From the NCBI RefSeq assembly GCF_019431355.1, contig NZ_CP080269.1, positions 558,001 through 622,000 on the forward strand: a DNA stretch of 64,000 bases, read 5' to 3'. This DNA comes from Paenibacillus sp. R14(2021) (GTDB lineage: Bacteria > Bacillota > Bacilli > Paenibacillales > Paenibacillaceae). Position numbers and translations under genes: made by a program. This document shows positions 9,135 to 17,620 of this stretch, piece after piece; the first letter of the stretch is position 1, and every line of letters starts with the position of its first letter. Below the pieces are notes generated by a model that was not told the DNA's origin, made no database searches, and saw only the letters and a list, made by a program, of their open reading frames with translations.

Positions 9135-10226
9135 ATGGGATTGATGAACTGGATTCGAGAAGGATTGACGGGACAGAAAATTTGTCCGATCGAGCATTTG
9201 GAAGCCTACACGCGATTAGGTGAGCAAGTCTACGCGCTGCATGTGGAATTCGCCGACTGCAAATCGCCGCGGGCGCTGGCCTTCGTGCAAGCGGCAAGAA
9301 GCCTGCAGACGATGGCTGATGCGCTGATCGGAGATGCGTTCGAGGGCGGCGAGCCAAAGCCGGTGCCGATCGTCACGCATGACCAGGCCGACGAGTGGTA
9401 TGGTGCATTGCCTGATATTATGGTAGCTGCCCGGCAGGAAGCGGCTTTTGCCAATTCAGCCCGCTTGGAGCTGCCGATCCGTCTTGACAAGCAAATCGAA
9501 GGGCCGAAGCCTTGTCCGGAAGCGCATTTGGCGGGCCTTCGCAGATCAGCCGCCGATATGGAGGAACTGCTGAAATTGGACGTCGATCTCGCGCGCGGCG
9601 AAGGTGATACGTACAAAGAAGCAATTCTGCTGTACGAGGAAGCTAGAACACGCAGGCAAGCGGGCGATGCCATCGTCGGCAACATTACGAACGGGCGCCG
9701 CGTTTCGGCGGAGAGCCATGAAGAAGCGGAAGAACAGTACTGGATCGCACTGTCGAATTTCATTCTGATCGCACAGGGCTTGAAGGAGCCGGGACTGCTG
9801 AAACAGCAGACGTCTCGCATGCCGAAAGGGAATTTCCGTACCTGCAAGCTGGATGCCAAGGATATCTGGAAGGTCACCTCGCAGCTGGCGATACAGGATA
9901 TCAACCGTTCGGGGGAGCGAAGGCAGGCAATCGAGGACTTGAACGAGCATTGGGAGAACTTCGTCGAAACGCCGGTTGAACGGGAATACGAAACGACGGT
10001 CGAAGAGCTGCTCTCCCGCGGCATGATTAAAGAAGATTCGTATTGGTACTGCTGTCCATTCCCGTCGGTATACCGCGTGACGGCGCCATATGTGCATGTG
10101 CTAGGCAAAGAAATCTTAAGAAGCCATGTCTTCGTCTACGAGTACGGCGACGACGGTGCGCCGGGCCGATTCATCACGCAGGCGTCGTTTCAACCGGCAG
10201 ACTCGCGGAAGTATTGCGAAGACTAA
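9135..10226 (+). CDS. Uncharacterised protein with duplicated helical domain
   Basis: I do not recognise this 363-aa protein. It looks soluble, with no signal peptide or TM segment. It contains an internal duplication: residues about 15-105 and 120-225 share the pattern K-x-CP-x2-HL at the start, a DALIG or DAIVG motif in the middle, and a helix with ADEWYGALPDIMVAARQEA matched by AEEQYWIALSNFILIAQGL. The last ~110 residues are different and include a YWYCCPFPSVYRVTAPYVH stretch with paired cysteines. ATG 9135 follows GGAGG (9122-9126). The stop is 18 bp before a PspA-like gene, so the two probably form an operon. An envelope-stress role is only inferred from that partner. Confidence 0.75.
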   Translation: MGLMNWIREGLTGQKICPIEHLEAYTRLGEQVYALHVEFADCKSPRALAFVQAARSLQTMADALIGDAFEGGEPKPVPIVTHDQADEWYGALPDIMVAARQEAAFANSARLELPIRLDKQIEGPKPCPEAHLAGLRRSAADMEELLKLDVDLARGEGDTYKEAILLYEEARTRRQAGDAIVGNITNGRRVSAESHEEAEEQYWIALSNFILIAQGLKEPGLLKQQTSRMPKGNFRTCKLDAKDIWKVTSQLAIQDINRSGERRQAIEDLNEHWENFVETPVEREYETTVEELLSRGMIKEDSYWYCCPFPSVYRVTAPYVHVLGKEILRSHVFVYEYGDDGAPGRFITQASFQPADSRKYCED

Positions 10227-10244
10227 TGAACGGAGATTGTAATC

Positions 10245-10844
10245 ATGGGGATTCTGGGACGGTTAAAGGGATGGCTGCAAGCTGCCGAGGAGCCCAATCG
10301 CACGACGGAGCCTTCGTTTGAAACCTATTTGGAATCCGCGGGCGAGCGTCTTCGCGAGTTTGCGGTCATCATCAGCAAGCTGGAGTCTGAGCTGCTGACG
10401 GTGAGAGACCGTGTTCGCGGGCAGGAACGTCAGCTGGTTCGCTTGCGAGGTGAGGCGGAAGCAGCTGCTGCTAGGCAGGACGCGGGGGCTGCAAGATCCC
10501 ATTTGGAACGGGAGTTTGAGGGGAGGAGCCAGCTCGCGGTCATGATCCAGCAGGCCGAGAGCATGGAAGCTTCGCTGCTCCAAACGAAGCAGAGGTTCGC
10601 TTCGTTCAAGCAGGCCGTAGATGAAGCCGGGGCGAAGCGCGATATGCTGCTGCTTCGGAAGCTGCATGCTTCAGCGGAGCTGGAGGCAAGCAAGCTGATA
10701 TCCGGTCAGCAAGCGGAAGGCGGCTTGGAGCAGCTGCGGCAGGAGGCGCTGGAAGCGGAGTCGCGTGCGGAGCTTGCGCGTGCCGCAAGCTCGGATGCTA
10801 TCGATGAGGAGATCGAGAAGCTGCTACGGAGCAAGCAGCAGTAG
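10245..10844 (+). CDS. PspA/IM30-like coiled-coil protein
   Basis: This 199-aa protein begins MGILGRLKGWLQAAEE, like the amphipathic N-terminal helix of PspA/IM30 proteins, and continues as charged coiled coil with many Ala, Glu, Arg and Gln heptads. PspA-family proteins bind the inner face of the membrane under envelope stress. At 199 aa it is slightly shorter than typical PspA (about 220 aa), and helix-by-helix homology was not checked. It lies 18 bp after the uncharacterised gene at 9135 and is followed by a long hairpin. Confidence 0.65.
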   Translation: MGILGRLKGWLQAAEEPNRTTEPSFETYLESAGERLREFAVIISKLESELLTVRDRVRGQERQLVRLRGEAEAAAARQDAGAARSHLEREFEGRSQLAVMIQQAESMEASLLQTKQRFASFKQAVDEAGAKRDMLLLRKLHASAELEASKLISGQQAEGGLEQLRQEALEAESRAELARAASSDAIDEEIEKLLRSKQQ

Positions 10845-10881
10845 GGAGTTTGAGCGGCAGCCTTTGCCGAATTGGCAGATG

Positions 10882-10936
10882 AACAACAAGAAGACCAAGC
10901 TTTCGCTGTAGGCGAAGCCTGGTCTTCTTGTTGTTT
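10882..10936. terminator. Long bidirectional terminator hairpin
   Basis: A stem of about 24 bp with one mismatch and one bulge (arms start AACAACAAGAAGACCA and end TGGTCTTCTTGTTGTT, loop TGTA) lies between two convergent genes. It probably terminates both transcripts. Confidence 0.75.
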
Positions 10937-10964
10937 GCCTTGCGGCAGGCCGACTGCGAAGCGG

Positions 10965-13900
10965 CTAGTAAACGTCCCGCGCGTACCGCTTGGTACGGGA
11001 CATTTCTTTCACGTAAGCGTCCGTCTCGGCTGCGCTCATTCCGCTGTGCTGCTGGATCGCCTTCTTCAGCGCCGTATCCACTTCCTTCGCCATTCGGCTG
11101 GCATCGCCGCAAATGTAGAAGTGGGCGCCTTCCTTAATCCAGGACCACAGCTCCGCACCGTGCTCTTGCATGCGATGCTGGACATAGATCTTCTCCTTCT
11201 GATCGCGGGAGAAAGCGGTCGTTAATCGGTGCAGCTGGCCATTCTGCTGCATCTCTTTAAGCTCTTCTTGGAAGTAATAATCATATTCCGCACGCTGCTC
11301 GCCGAAGAAGAGCCAATTCTTTCCTGTGGCGCCTGCTGCATGGCGCTCCTGAATGAAGCCGCGGAAAGGACCTACGCCGGTCCCGGCGCCGACCATGATC
11401 ATCGGCGTCGAGGGATCCGCCGGGGGACGGAAATGAGGCGCCTTCTGTACAAAGATCGGCACTTCGGATCTTTCATCTGTTCGTTCGGCAAGGAAGACGG
11501 AGCAGACGCCTTTTCTGATCTTGCCGTTGAAGTTATAACGGACCGTTGATACGGTAATATGCACCTCGTCCGGATTGTGCAAGGCGCTTGACGAGATGGA
11601 GTATAGCCTTGGCTGCATTGGCTTCAATGCGTGTAAGAAAGCCTCAGGCGCTGCGTGGATCGGGAACTCCTGCAGCAAGTCGATCAGCTGCCGTCCCCAC
11701 AGCCATTTGCTGAGTTTTGCTTTGTTCTCTTCCTGCAATAAGCCGCCGAGCACCTCGCTTCTTGAGTGTTCATGGACGAACTGGAGCATGCTGGGGGTGA
11801 TCCGCGTGATGTCGTAATGCTTCTGCAGCGCCGTACCCAGCGTCATCTCGCGGCCTTTCACTTCGACGACGGATGAAGGATCCTGCTGTATTGCTTCAAG
11901 CAGCTCGCTGACGAGTGCCGGGTCATTCGTCGGCCATACGCCAAGTGCGTCGCCGGCTTCATAGTGAAGACCGGTATTCTTCAAATCAAATACATAATGG
12001 CGGGTATCCTTCTCGGAGCCTTCTTTGTTTAAGCTTTGAACGGAGGCGATCTTCGCCAAGAGCGGTTGATTGCGATCATAGGTTTGTTTGCTCTCTAGGC
12101 GCAGCGCCTCTGCGTTGACCTGTTGTATGGTTTGCATAACGGATTGCTGCCAGCCGCTGACAAACGACTCGTAGTCGGTATCCAGATCCATTCGGTTCAT
12201 AAGGCGCTGTGCACCTAGATGCTCAAGCCTTGCGTCCAGGCTGCGGCCATATCCGCAAAATTGATCATAGCTGGAATCGCCGAACGCGAGCACCGCATAA
12301 CGCAGCTCTTGCAGCTTGGGAGCGTGATCGCTCTGCAGCGATGCCCAGAAGCTTGTTCCGTTATCCGGCGGGTCGCCTGCGCCGAATGTGCTGGTAATAA
12401 ACAAGACCATGCGCTCTGAAGCCAAATCGGACCACGTATAAGCGTCCATGCTGCTAACACGCACGTTAAGCCCGGAGGATTGCAGCTTCGCCGCGCTATC
12501 CAGCGCCGCTTGTTCGGATGTTCCCGTTTGCGACGCCCACAGGATCGTTACGCGTGCATTGCCTGCCGATGCTGCCTGCTTCTCCTCCTGTGCGACGGAT
12601 GCCGGACTTTCAGAGCTAGTTGCAGGAGGCGGCGGGTCCAGCGTTACGATGCTGGAAGAGGAGGCCGGTGAAGAAGAACCGGTTTCCGCATCGTCGGGAA
12701 GGAATGTACGCGAGAACATACCGGCTAGAATGCCGTCCAGCCATATTCGTTTGGAGCGCTCGAGCGGCGCGGACGGAGGCAGCACGGGAATTCCCGGCGA
12801 CGTCATGGATTCGTCGGTCCTCAGGCTGGTGATGAAGCCTGCGACGTACATTTTCTCGTGACTGTCGAGCGTAAGCGTAGACGAAGATTCAATGCCTAGC
12901 ATACTCGCGAGCGTATCCACTTTGGCCATATACATTTCCTCCTTGTAGATTGGGCTTCCTCCGCCCGCTGCGCCGTCATCCTCGGCTCTTGGTTCAGGGG
13001 AGTCGGTGAATTCGGAGTTTAGGTTAGCAGCGCGGACAAGAGAGACGGCGCATACTTTCATTTCAGGCTGCATGGAGATGGGATCGACGGCATCGTTCGT
13101 CACATCGTTGATGGCGAGCATACTGCCGAACCTATCATTCCAATGAATTGGAGCGAAGCAGTTGCCGGGCATTACGCGATCCGTCACTACTGCCGGCAGA
13201 ACAGCGCTTCCCCGGCGGGATGCAATTGCAATGCGATCCTGCTCACGAATGCCGAGCTGAGCCGCATCCTCGGGATGAATCTCGATGAAGGGGCCAGGAT
13301 TCAACTTGTTCAAGGTCGGAATCTTGCCCGTCTTCGTCATCGTATGCCACTGATGCTGCACGCGGCCGGTGTTTAGAATGAAGGGAAAGGTATCATCGGG
13401 CATTTCGGCCGGAGGCATGAACGGGCGGGCCCAAAAAACGGCTTTGCCGCTGTCCGTCGGAAATGCGATTCGCGGCTGGCTTCCGTCCGGAAGCTTCACC
13501 AGCTTCTGGCTGACGCCGTCGTTTAAATAACGAATGGGATTGCGGATCATGCCGCTCTCTTCGGCAATCGGCCACTGCATCGAGGCTTCGCGAAGCCGTT
13601 CGTAGGAAGCACCGCGGATATCATAACCCGTCTTTGGGTTCCAGGCTTGCTGGATCTCGGCGAACACTTCGCTGGATGAAGCATAAGTGAACGCATCGGC
13701 AAATCCCATTTCGCAGGCGACCTTCGCGATCAACATCCAGTCCGCCATTACCTCGCCAGGCGGCTCGACGGCTTGCTGCATCAAGGTGAGATTGCGTTCG
13801 GAATTGATCATCACGCCTTCGGCTTCCGACCACAGTGCGCCGGGCAGCATATAGTCCGCGTATGCGTTCGTCTCGGTATCGAGAAATGCATCCTGCGTAA

Positions 13901-15176
13901 TGACGAGCTCCGCGGCTTGAAGACCAGCGATTACGTTCTTGCGATTGGGTACGGAAGCGACCGGGTTCGTACAAATGATCCAACACGCCTTGATGTCGCC
14001 GGCCTGCATACTTTGAAACATCGAGACGGTTCCTGTACCGACCTCAGTGCGAAGCGTTCCGCGAGGCACCTGCCACATGTCCTCGATGAACTGCCGTTCC
14101 GCGTCAACCAGCACGGACCGCTGGCCTGGAAGTCCAGGACCCATGTAGCCCATTTCGCGTCCGCCCATTGCATTGGGCTGACCGGTCAAGGAGAATGGAC
14201 CGCTGCCAAGGCGGCATATCGCACCGGTAGCCAGGTGAAGATTGCAGATGGCATTGGTATGCCAAGTGCCATGCGTGCTCTGGTTCAGCCCCATCGTCCA
14301 GCAGCTGATCCAATTGGGCGCTTCGCCGATCCATTGTGCGGCTTGACGAATGTCGGCTTCCGGAATACCGGTGAGCTGCGAGACGCGGTCTGGCGGGTAA
14401 TCCTCCAAGAACGCCGGCATCGCTTCCCAACCGGTCGTGAATTCGGCGATGAAGGCCGGATCGGTTCGGCCGTTCTTCACGAGCAGATGGAGCAAGCCGT
14501 TCAGTAAAGCCAGGTCGGAGCCGGGCTTGATCTGGAGGAAGAGCGATGCTTTATCCGCTGTCGCGCTTCGGCGCGGGTCGACGACGATGAGCCTCGCGCC
14601 AGCTTTCACCCGATCCATCATCCGAAGGTAGAGAATGGGGTGGCAGTCCGCCATATTAGCGCCGATCACAAAGAACAAATCGGTATGATCCATATCCTGA
14701 TAAGAGCCGGGCGGACCGTCTGAGCCTAAGGAGAGCTTATAGCCGCTGCCGGCGCTTGCCATGCAAAGTCGCGAGTTCGATTCGATATTATTCGTGCGAA
14801 CGAAGCCTTTAGCTAGCTTATTGATGAGATACTGCGCTTCAAGCGACATTTGGCCGGATACATAGAAGGAAAGCGCATCAGGTCCATACTTATCGAGAAT
14901 GGAACGCAGCTTGGCAGCCGTTTCGGTTATGGCTTGATCCAAGCCGAGACGTGTCGGTTCGTCGTTGCGGCTCTGCCGTTTATAGGCGTAGTCGAGGCGT
15001 CCGGGTGCTGCGATCGCCGTCCCGCAGGTACTGCCCTTCGTGCATAATCTGCCGAAATTCGTCGGATGGGATTTATCGCCAGTGACTTTGACGACGCGAT
15101 TATTGGAAACTTCCATAATAATGCCGCAGCCAACGCCGCAATACGGGCATACACTCTTCACTTTCGTTGTCGTCAT
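10965..15176 (-). CDS. Fused assimilatory nitrate reductase / CysJ-like NADPH flavoprotein
   Basis: This 1403-aa protein has two parts. Residues 1 to ~740 are a molybdopterin oxidoreductase of the NasA/NarB type, with a 4Fe-4S motif CPYCGVGC...LC (Cys10, 13, 17, 45) and a C-terminal molybdopterin dinucleotide-binding domain. After an acidic, Gly-rich linker, residues ~750-1403 resemble sulfite reductase flavoprotein alpha: an FMN flavodoxin domain (ILWASQTGTSEQ), an FAD-binding domain (RLYSISSS) and an NADPH domain (MVGAGTGVGPFRGF), ending YARDVY. The fusion would pass electrons from NADPH through FAD, FMN and Fe-S to the Mo centre for nitrate-to-nitrite reduction in the cytoplasm. ATG 15176 is preferred over ATG 15200 because AAGGTGA precedes it. 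No nitrite reductase or nitrate transporter is next to it. An internal ribosome-binding site lies at the domain junction. Confidence 0.9.
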   Translation of the reverse strand: MTTTKVKSVCPYCGVGCGIIMEVSNNRVVKVTGDKSHPTNFGRLCTKGSTCGTAIAAPGRLDYAYKRQSRNDEPTRLGLDQAITETAAKLRSILDKYGPDALSFYVSGQMSLEAQYLINKLAKGFVRTNNIESNSRLCMASAGSGYKLSLGSDGPPGSYQDMDHTDLFFVIGANMADCHPILYLRMMDRVKAGARLIVVDPRRSATADKASLFLQIKPGSDLALLNGLLHLLVKNGRTDPAFIAEFTTGWEAMPAFLEDYPPDRVSQLTGIPEADIRQAAQWIGEAPNWISCWTMGLNQSTHGTWHTNAICNLHLATGAICRLGSGPFSLTGQPNAMGGREMGYMGPGLPGQRSVLVDAERQFIEDMWQVPRGTLRTEVGTGTVSMFQSMQAGDIKACWIICTNPVASVPNRKNVIAGLQAAELVITQDAFLDTETNAYADYMLPGALWSEAEGVMINSERNLTLMQQAVEPPGEVMADWMLIAKVACEMGFADAFTYASSSEVFAEIQQAWNPKTGYDIRGASYERLREASMQWPIAEESGMIRNPIRYLNDGVSQKLVKLPDGSQPRIAFPTDSGKAVFWARPFMPPAEMPDDTFPFILNTGRVQHQWHTMTKTGKIPTLNKLNPGPFIEIHPEDAAQLGIREQDRIAIASRRGSAVLPAVVTDRVMPGNCFAPIHWNDRFGSMLAINDVTNDAVDPISMQPEMKVCAVSLVRAANLNSEFTDSPEPRAEDDGAAGGGSPIYKEEMYMAKVDTLASMLGIESSSTLTLDSHEKMYVAGFITSLRTDESMTSPGIPVLPPSAPLERSKRIWLDGILAGMFSRTFLPDDAETGSSSPASSSSIVTLDPPPPATSSESPASVAQEEKQAASAGNARVTILWASQTGTSEQAALDSAAKLQSSGLNVRVSSMDAYTWSDLASERMVLFITSTFGAGDPPDNGTSFWASLQSDHAPKLQELRYAVLAFGDSSYDQFCGYGRSLDARLEHLGAQRLMNRMDLDTDYESFVSGWQQSVMQTIQQVNAEALRLESKQTYDRNQPLLAKIASVQSLNKEGSEKDTRHYVFDLKNTGLHYEAGDALGVWPTNDPALVSELLEAIQQDPSSVVEVKGREMTLGTALQKHYDITRITPSMLQFVHEHSRSEVLGGLLQEENKAKLSKWLWGRQLIDLLQEFPIHAAPEAFLHALKPMQPRLYSISSSALHNPDEVHITVSTVRYNFNGKIRKGVCSVFLAERTDERSEVPIFVQKAPHFRPPADPSTPMIMVGAGTGVGPFRGFIQERHAAGATGKNWLFFGEQRAEYDYYFQEELKEMQQNGQLHRLTTAFSRDQKEKIYVQHRMQEHGAELWSWIKEGAHFYICGDASRMAKEVDTALKKAIQQHSGMSAAETDAYVKEMSRTKRYARDVY
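12927..12944 (-). promoter_or_regulatory. Internal ribosome-binding site at the fusion junction
   Basis: On the minus strand AAGGAGG (12944-12938) is followed after 8 nt by an in-frame ATG at 12929, exactly where the flavoprotein part begins (MAKVDTLASMLG). In the fusion the site is translated as KEE-M-Y-M. Use of it would give a free 654-aa CysJ-like protein. Confidence 0.6.
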
Positions 15177-15254
15177 GCTGATCACCTTGCCAACGTGCAT
15201 CGCACGTATAATGGGGTCGTTCCGAGAAAGATCGTATTACGAACTATTTGATTA

Positions 15255-15273
15255 ATGTTATATTATATAACAT
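15255..15273. promoter_or_regulatory. 19-bp palindrome A, probable MarR operator
   Basis: ATGTTATATTATATAACAT has perfect 8-bp arms around a 3-nt centre. It lies about 80 bp upstream of the nitrate reductase start and is almost identical in outline to a second palindrome 50 bp away, beside a divergent MarR gene. Confidence 0.6.
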
Positions 15274-15304
15274 CATCTTCCTTGTCAACGGATTTTGAGG
15301 TATG

Positions 15305-15323
15305 ATGTTAATTAATATTACAT
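15305..15323. promoter_or_regulatory. 19-bp palindrome B, probable MarR operator
   Basis: ATGTTAATTAATATTACAT keeps the outer ATGT/ACAT and the length of palindrome A but is imperfect inside. It is the copy nearer the MarR gene and could mediate autoregulation. Confidence 0.5.
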
Positions 15324-15410
15324 TAGCACCTCAAGAGGCCGATAATGCTACTAGGTGCCTGCAGCTTTAGGCTACTATTTAATGAAACAACGCAGATGAG
15401 GAGCTTCGCT

Positions 15411-15818
15411 ATGAATAAGAATAAATTGCCTAAGAATGTGTATGAACAGCTCGCTTATTTTCGCTATCGGATCCGCAAGTTTATTCGCTTTAGTGAAGAG
15501 GCCGCCCGCAGCAAAGGAATTACGCCTCAGTATCATCAACTGATGCTGTCCATCATGGGCTTTCCGAATCGCGAGTATGCAACGCCCAAGGAGCTGGCGG
15601 AAAGGTTGCAAATAACGCCGCACGCCTGCGTGGAGCTGATTCATCGGTGCGAGGAGCTTGAATTGGTGCAGCGGTTCCCGAACCCTAATGACCGCAGAAG
15701 TATCTTTATCCGCCTAACAGAGAGCGGGATGGGGATCCTTGAGGAGCTATCGGAAATTCATATGGATGAACTGAAACGGGCAGGCTTGCTGGAGTTTCAA
15801 GAGCATTTTCAGTTATAA
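15411..15818 (+). CDS. MarR-family transcriptional regulator
   Basis: This 135-aa protein has a MarR winged helix: TPKELAERLQITPHACVELIHRCEELELVQR covers the recognition region, followed by the wing motif NPNDRRSIFIRLTESG. MarR proteins act as dimers on short palindromes, and two fit in the divergent gap to the nitrate reductase gene. ATG 15411 follows GAGGAG; an upstream in-frame ATG at 15345 lacks a site. It probably controls the divergent gene and itself. Effector unknown; a nitrogen or nitrate signal is only a guess from position. Confidence 0.85.
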   Translation: MNKNKLPKNVYEQLAYFRYRIRKFIRFSEEAARSKGITPQYHQLMLSIMGFPNREYATPKELAERLQITPHACVELIHRCEELELVQRFPNPNDRRSIFIRLTESGMGILEELSEIHMDELKRAGLLEFQEHFQL

Positions 15819-15986
15819 AGAGCCGTACAATGTGTCAGAAATATTGACATGGAAACACCTGCTGAAGAGGTAATCTATGAAATAAGAAGGCGTTAATTTT
15901 TTCAAAATATATGTATAAATAGTGAACACTTCGTGGCGAATTTGTGATATACTATAGCCATAATCCGTCAACGGGAGTGTTGCGCA

Positions 15987-16292
15987 ATGAACAAACGTCA
16001 TGAGACAGCAGGCGCGGAATTGATTACCCCTATAGAATCGAAGAAACCTTCGTATTGGACTTCGCTTATGCCTAAGATCGGTTTGGCACTGATGCTGATC
16101 GGATTCATTATGAGCTGCTGCTTTGCTTATGAATTTAAAGATACCAATCTCGGCTTAATGGTCGGTTTCGGGTTCATCATCGGCGGTACGCAAGTGCTGC
16201 TGCTCGGAAGCTTGTTCCATGCGCTTCAGCCGAAGGTCGTGAAGGAGAGCAGCCTGCCTGCCGTCCAATCGTTGGATCAAATTCAGCCGTAA
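15987..16292 (+). CDS. Small membrane protein, two predicted TM segments
   Basis: I do not recognise this 101-aa protein. Hydrophobic stretches at about residues 30-48 (IGLALMLIGFIMSCCFAY) and 55-75 (LGLMVGFGFIIGGTQVLLLG) suggest a hairpin in the membrane with short polar ends. GGGAG lies upstream of ATG 15987 with somewhat long spacing. It is monocistronic, ended by a strong terminator, and precedes the quinol oxidase operon; a role in respiration is not shown. Confidence 0.65.
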   Translation: MNKRHETAGAELITPIESKKPSYWTSLMPKIGLALMLIGFIMSCCFAYEFKDTNLGLMVGFGFIIGGTQVLLLGSLFHALQPKVVKESSLPAVQSLDQIQP

Positions 16293-16307
16293 AAGGTTAG
16301 CGCTTTC

Positions 16308-16341
16308 AAAAAAAGAGACAGCAGCCGCTGTCTCTTTTTTT
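16308..16341. terminator. Bidirectional terminator
   Basis: GAGACAGC-AGCC-GCTGTCTC with A7 before and T7 after lies 15 bp past the small membrane protein gene. Confidence 0.85.
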
Positions 16342-16621
16342 GCGTTGTCAAGATTGCAAATAATGACAACTTGCATGACCGGAAAATGCCATGGGAAATA
16401 AGCCCAAAAGACTGTGAGGATCAGGAAAAGAAAACGTTTTAAAAGGCGATTATTACGAAAGCGGTCTCAATATTGAACGACTGTTGAACGAAAAGTGTCG
16501 GAAAAGAAACAGAACATTGACGGAATTGTTAACTGCGGTTTCAATCCGGCGTTCATCTGCTATGCTAGCGTCAAAAGAAACAAAATAAGTGATTCTGCAC
16601 GTGCTAGGAGATGAGAAGCAG
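16342..16621 (+). other. Leader/promoter region of the quinol oxidase operon
   Basis: This 280-bp gap holds no ORF with a credible start. It contains a short palindrome AAAACGTTTT near 16433, resembling the core of a catabolite-responsive element, and TATGCT at 16561 as a possible -10 with a weak TTTCAA 16 nt upstream. Neither is convincing alone. Confidence 0.3.
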
Positions 16622-17602
16622 ATGAAGAGAACATCCAAAATCCGCGGCTTGATGCTGCTGATAACCGGGTTGTTGACCATGGTGCTGCTGTCAGGATGCG
16701 ACAGCAAATACGTTGTCTTCAACCCGCAAGGTCCAGTCGCCGAAACGCAGTACCGACTAATTATTTTATCGGTGGTGCTTTGCGCCATTGTCGTTATCCC
16801 AGTCTTAGCGATTACGGCTTTCATTGTATGGCGATATCGCGACAAGCCGGACAATAAAGCGCCTTATAAACCGCACTGGGATGACAGCAAAGTGCTTGAA
16901 ATCCTCTGGTGGGGCATACCGATTGTCATTATTGCCATTTTGGGCTTCTACACGGCCCGTGATACGTATGCGCTGGCGAAACCGCCGGTTACGGATGTGA
17001 AGCCGATTGAAATTCAAGTCACTTCGCTCGATTGGAAATGGCTCTTCCAATATCCAGACCAAAATATTGCGACAGTCAATTACGTCCATATCCCTGCCGG
17101 GGTGCAAGTGCATTTCGAGCTAACGAGCGATGCGCCGATGAACTCCTTCTGGATTCCGCAGCTAGGCGGTCAGGAATATACGATGCCGGGCATGGCCATG
17201 TCGCTGTGGCTGCAGGCCGACCATACCGGCGAGTTTTACGGTACGGGAGCCAACTTCTCGGGTAAAGAATTTGCTCATATGCGCTTTAACGTCATTTCCG
17301 AGTCGCAAGAAGATTTCAACAAATGGGTTAAGGGCGTTCAAGGCACGTCGAATGAGCTGACGAAAGCCGGCTATGATGAGCTTGCGAAACCAGGCAGATC
17401 TGAAGAACAAACCTTTTCTTCATACCCGCCGGACCTGTTCGATTCCGTTGTTATCAAGAATGGCAACCATCATATGATCATGGGTGATGACAAGGATGCC
17501 GACAAAGACGGCGGCAAAACCGACCATGACATGGGCGACATGGATATGACGGATATGAACGATATGAATTCTAGTGAAATGAATCACAATCATCAGGATT
17601 GA
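16622..17602 (+). CDS. qoxA: Quinol oxidase subunit II (QoxA)
   Basis: This 326-aa lipoprotein begins with a signal peptide ending in a lipobox (MVLLSGC, Cys near residue 24), then two TM helices (about 43-68 and 88-108) and an extracytoplasmic cupredoxin-like domain (DWKWLFQYPDQ, SFWIPQLGGQEYTMPGM). The Cu-A ligands of cytochrome c oxidases are not evident, as in quinol oxidases. The last ~38 residues are an unusual Asp/Met/His-rich tail (for example MGDMDMTDMNDMN). ATG 16622 follows AGGAG; the upstream in-frame start at 16589 lacks a site. First gene of qoxABCD, 18 bp before qoxB. Confidence 0.9.
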   Translation: MKRTSKIRGLMLLITGLLTMVLLSGCDSKYVVFNPQGPVAETQYRLIILSVVLCAIVVIPVLAITAFIVWRYRDKPDNKAPYKPHWDDSKVLEILWWGIPIVIIAILGFYTARDTYALAKPPVTDVKPIEIQVTSLDWKWLFQYPDQNIATVNYVHIPAGVQVHFELTSDAPMNSFWIPQLGGQEYTMPGMAMSLWLQADHTGEFYGTGANFSGKEFAHMRFNVISESQEDFNKWVKGVQGTSNELTKAGYDELAKPGRSEEQTFSSYPPDLFDSVVIKNGNHHMIMGDDKDADKDGGKTDHDMGDMDMTDMNDMNSSEMNHNHQD

Positions 17603-17620
17603 TGAGGGAGGAACACAGCT

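Noticed and set aside
13773-14507. 244-codon plus-strand ORF inside the nitrate reductase gene
   Set aside because: It is antisense to a well-conserved molybdopterin domain, has no ribosome-binding site and an amino-acid mix typical of a shadow frame.
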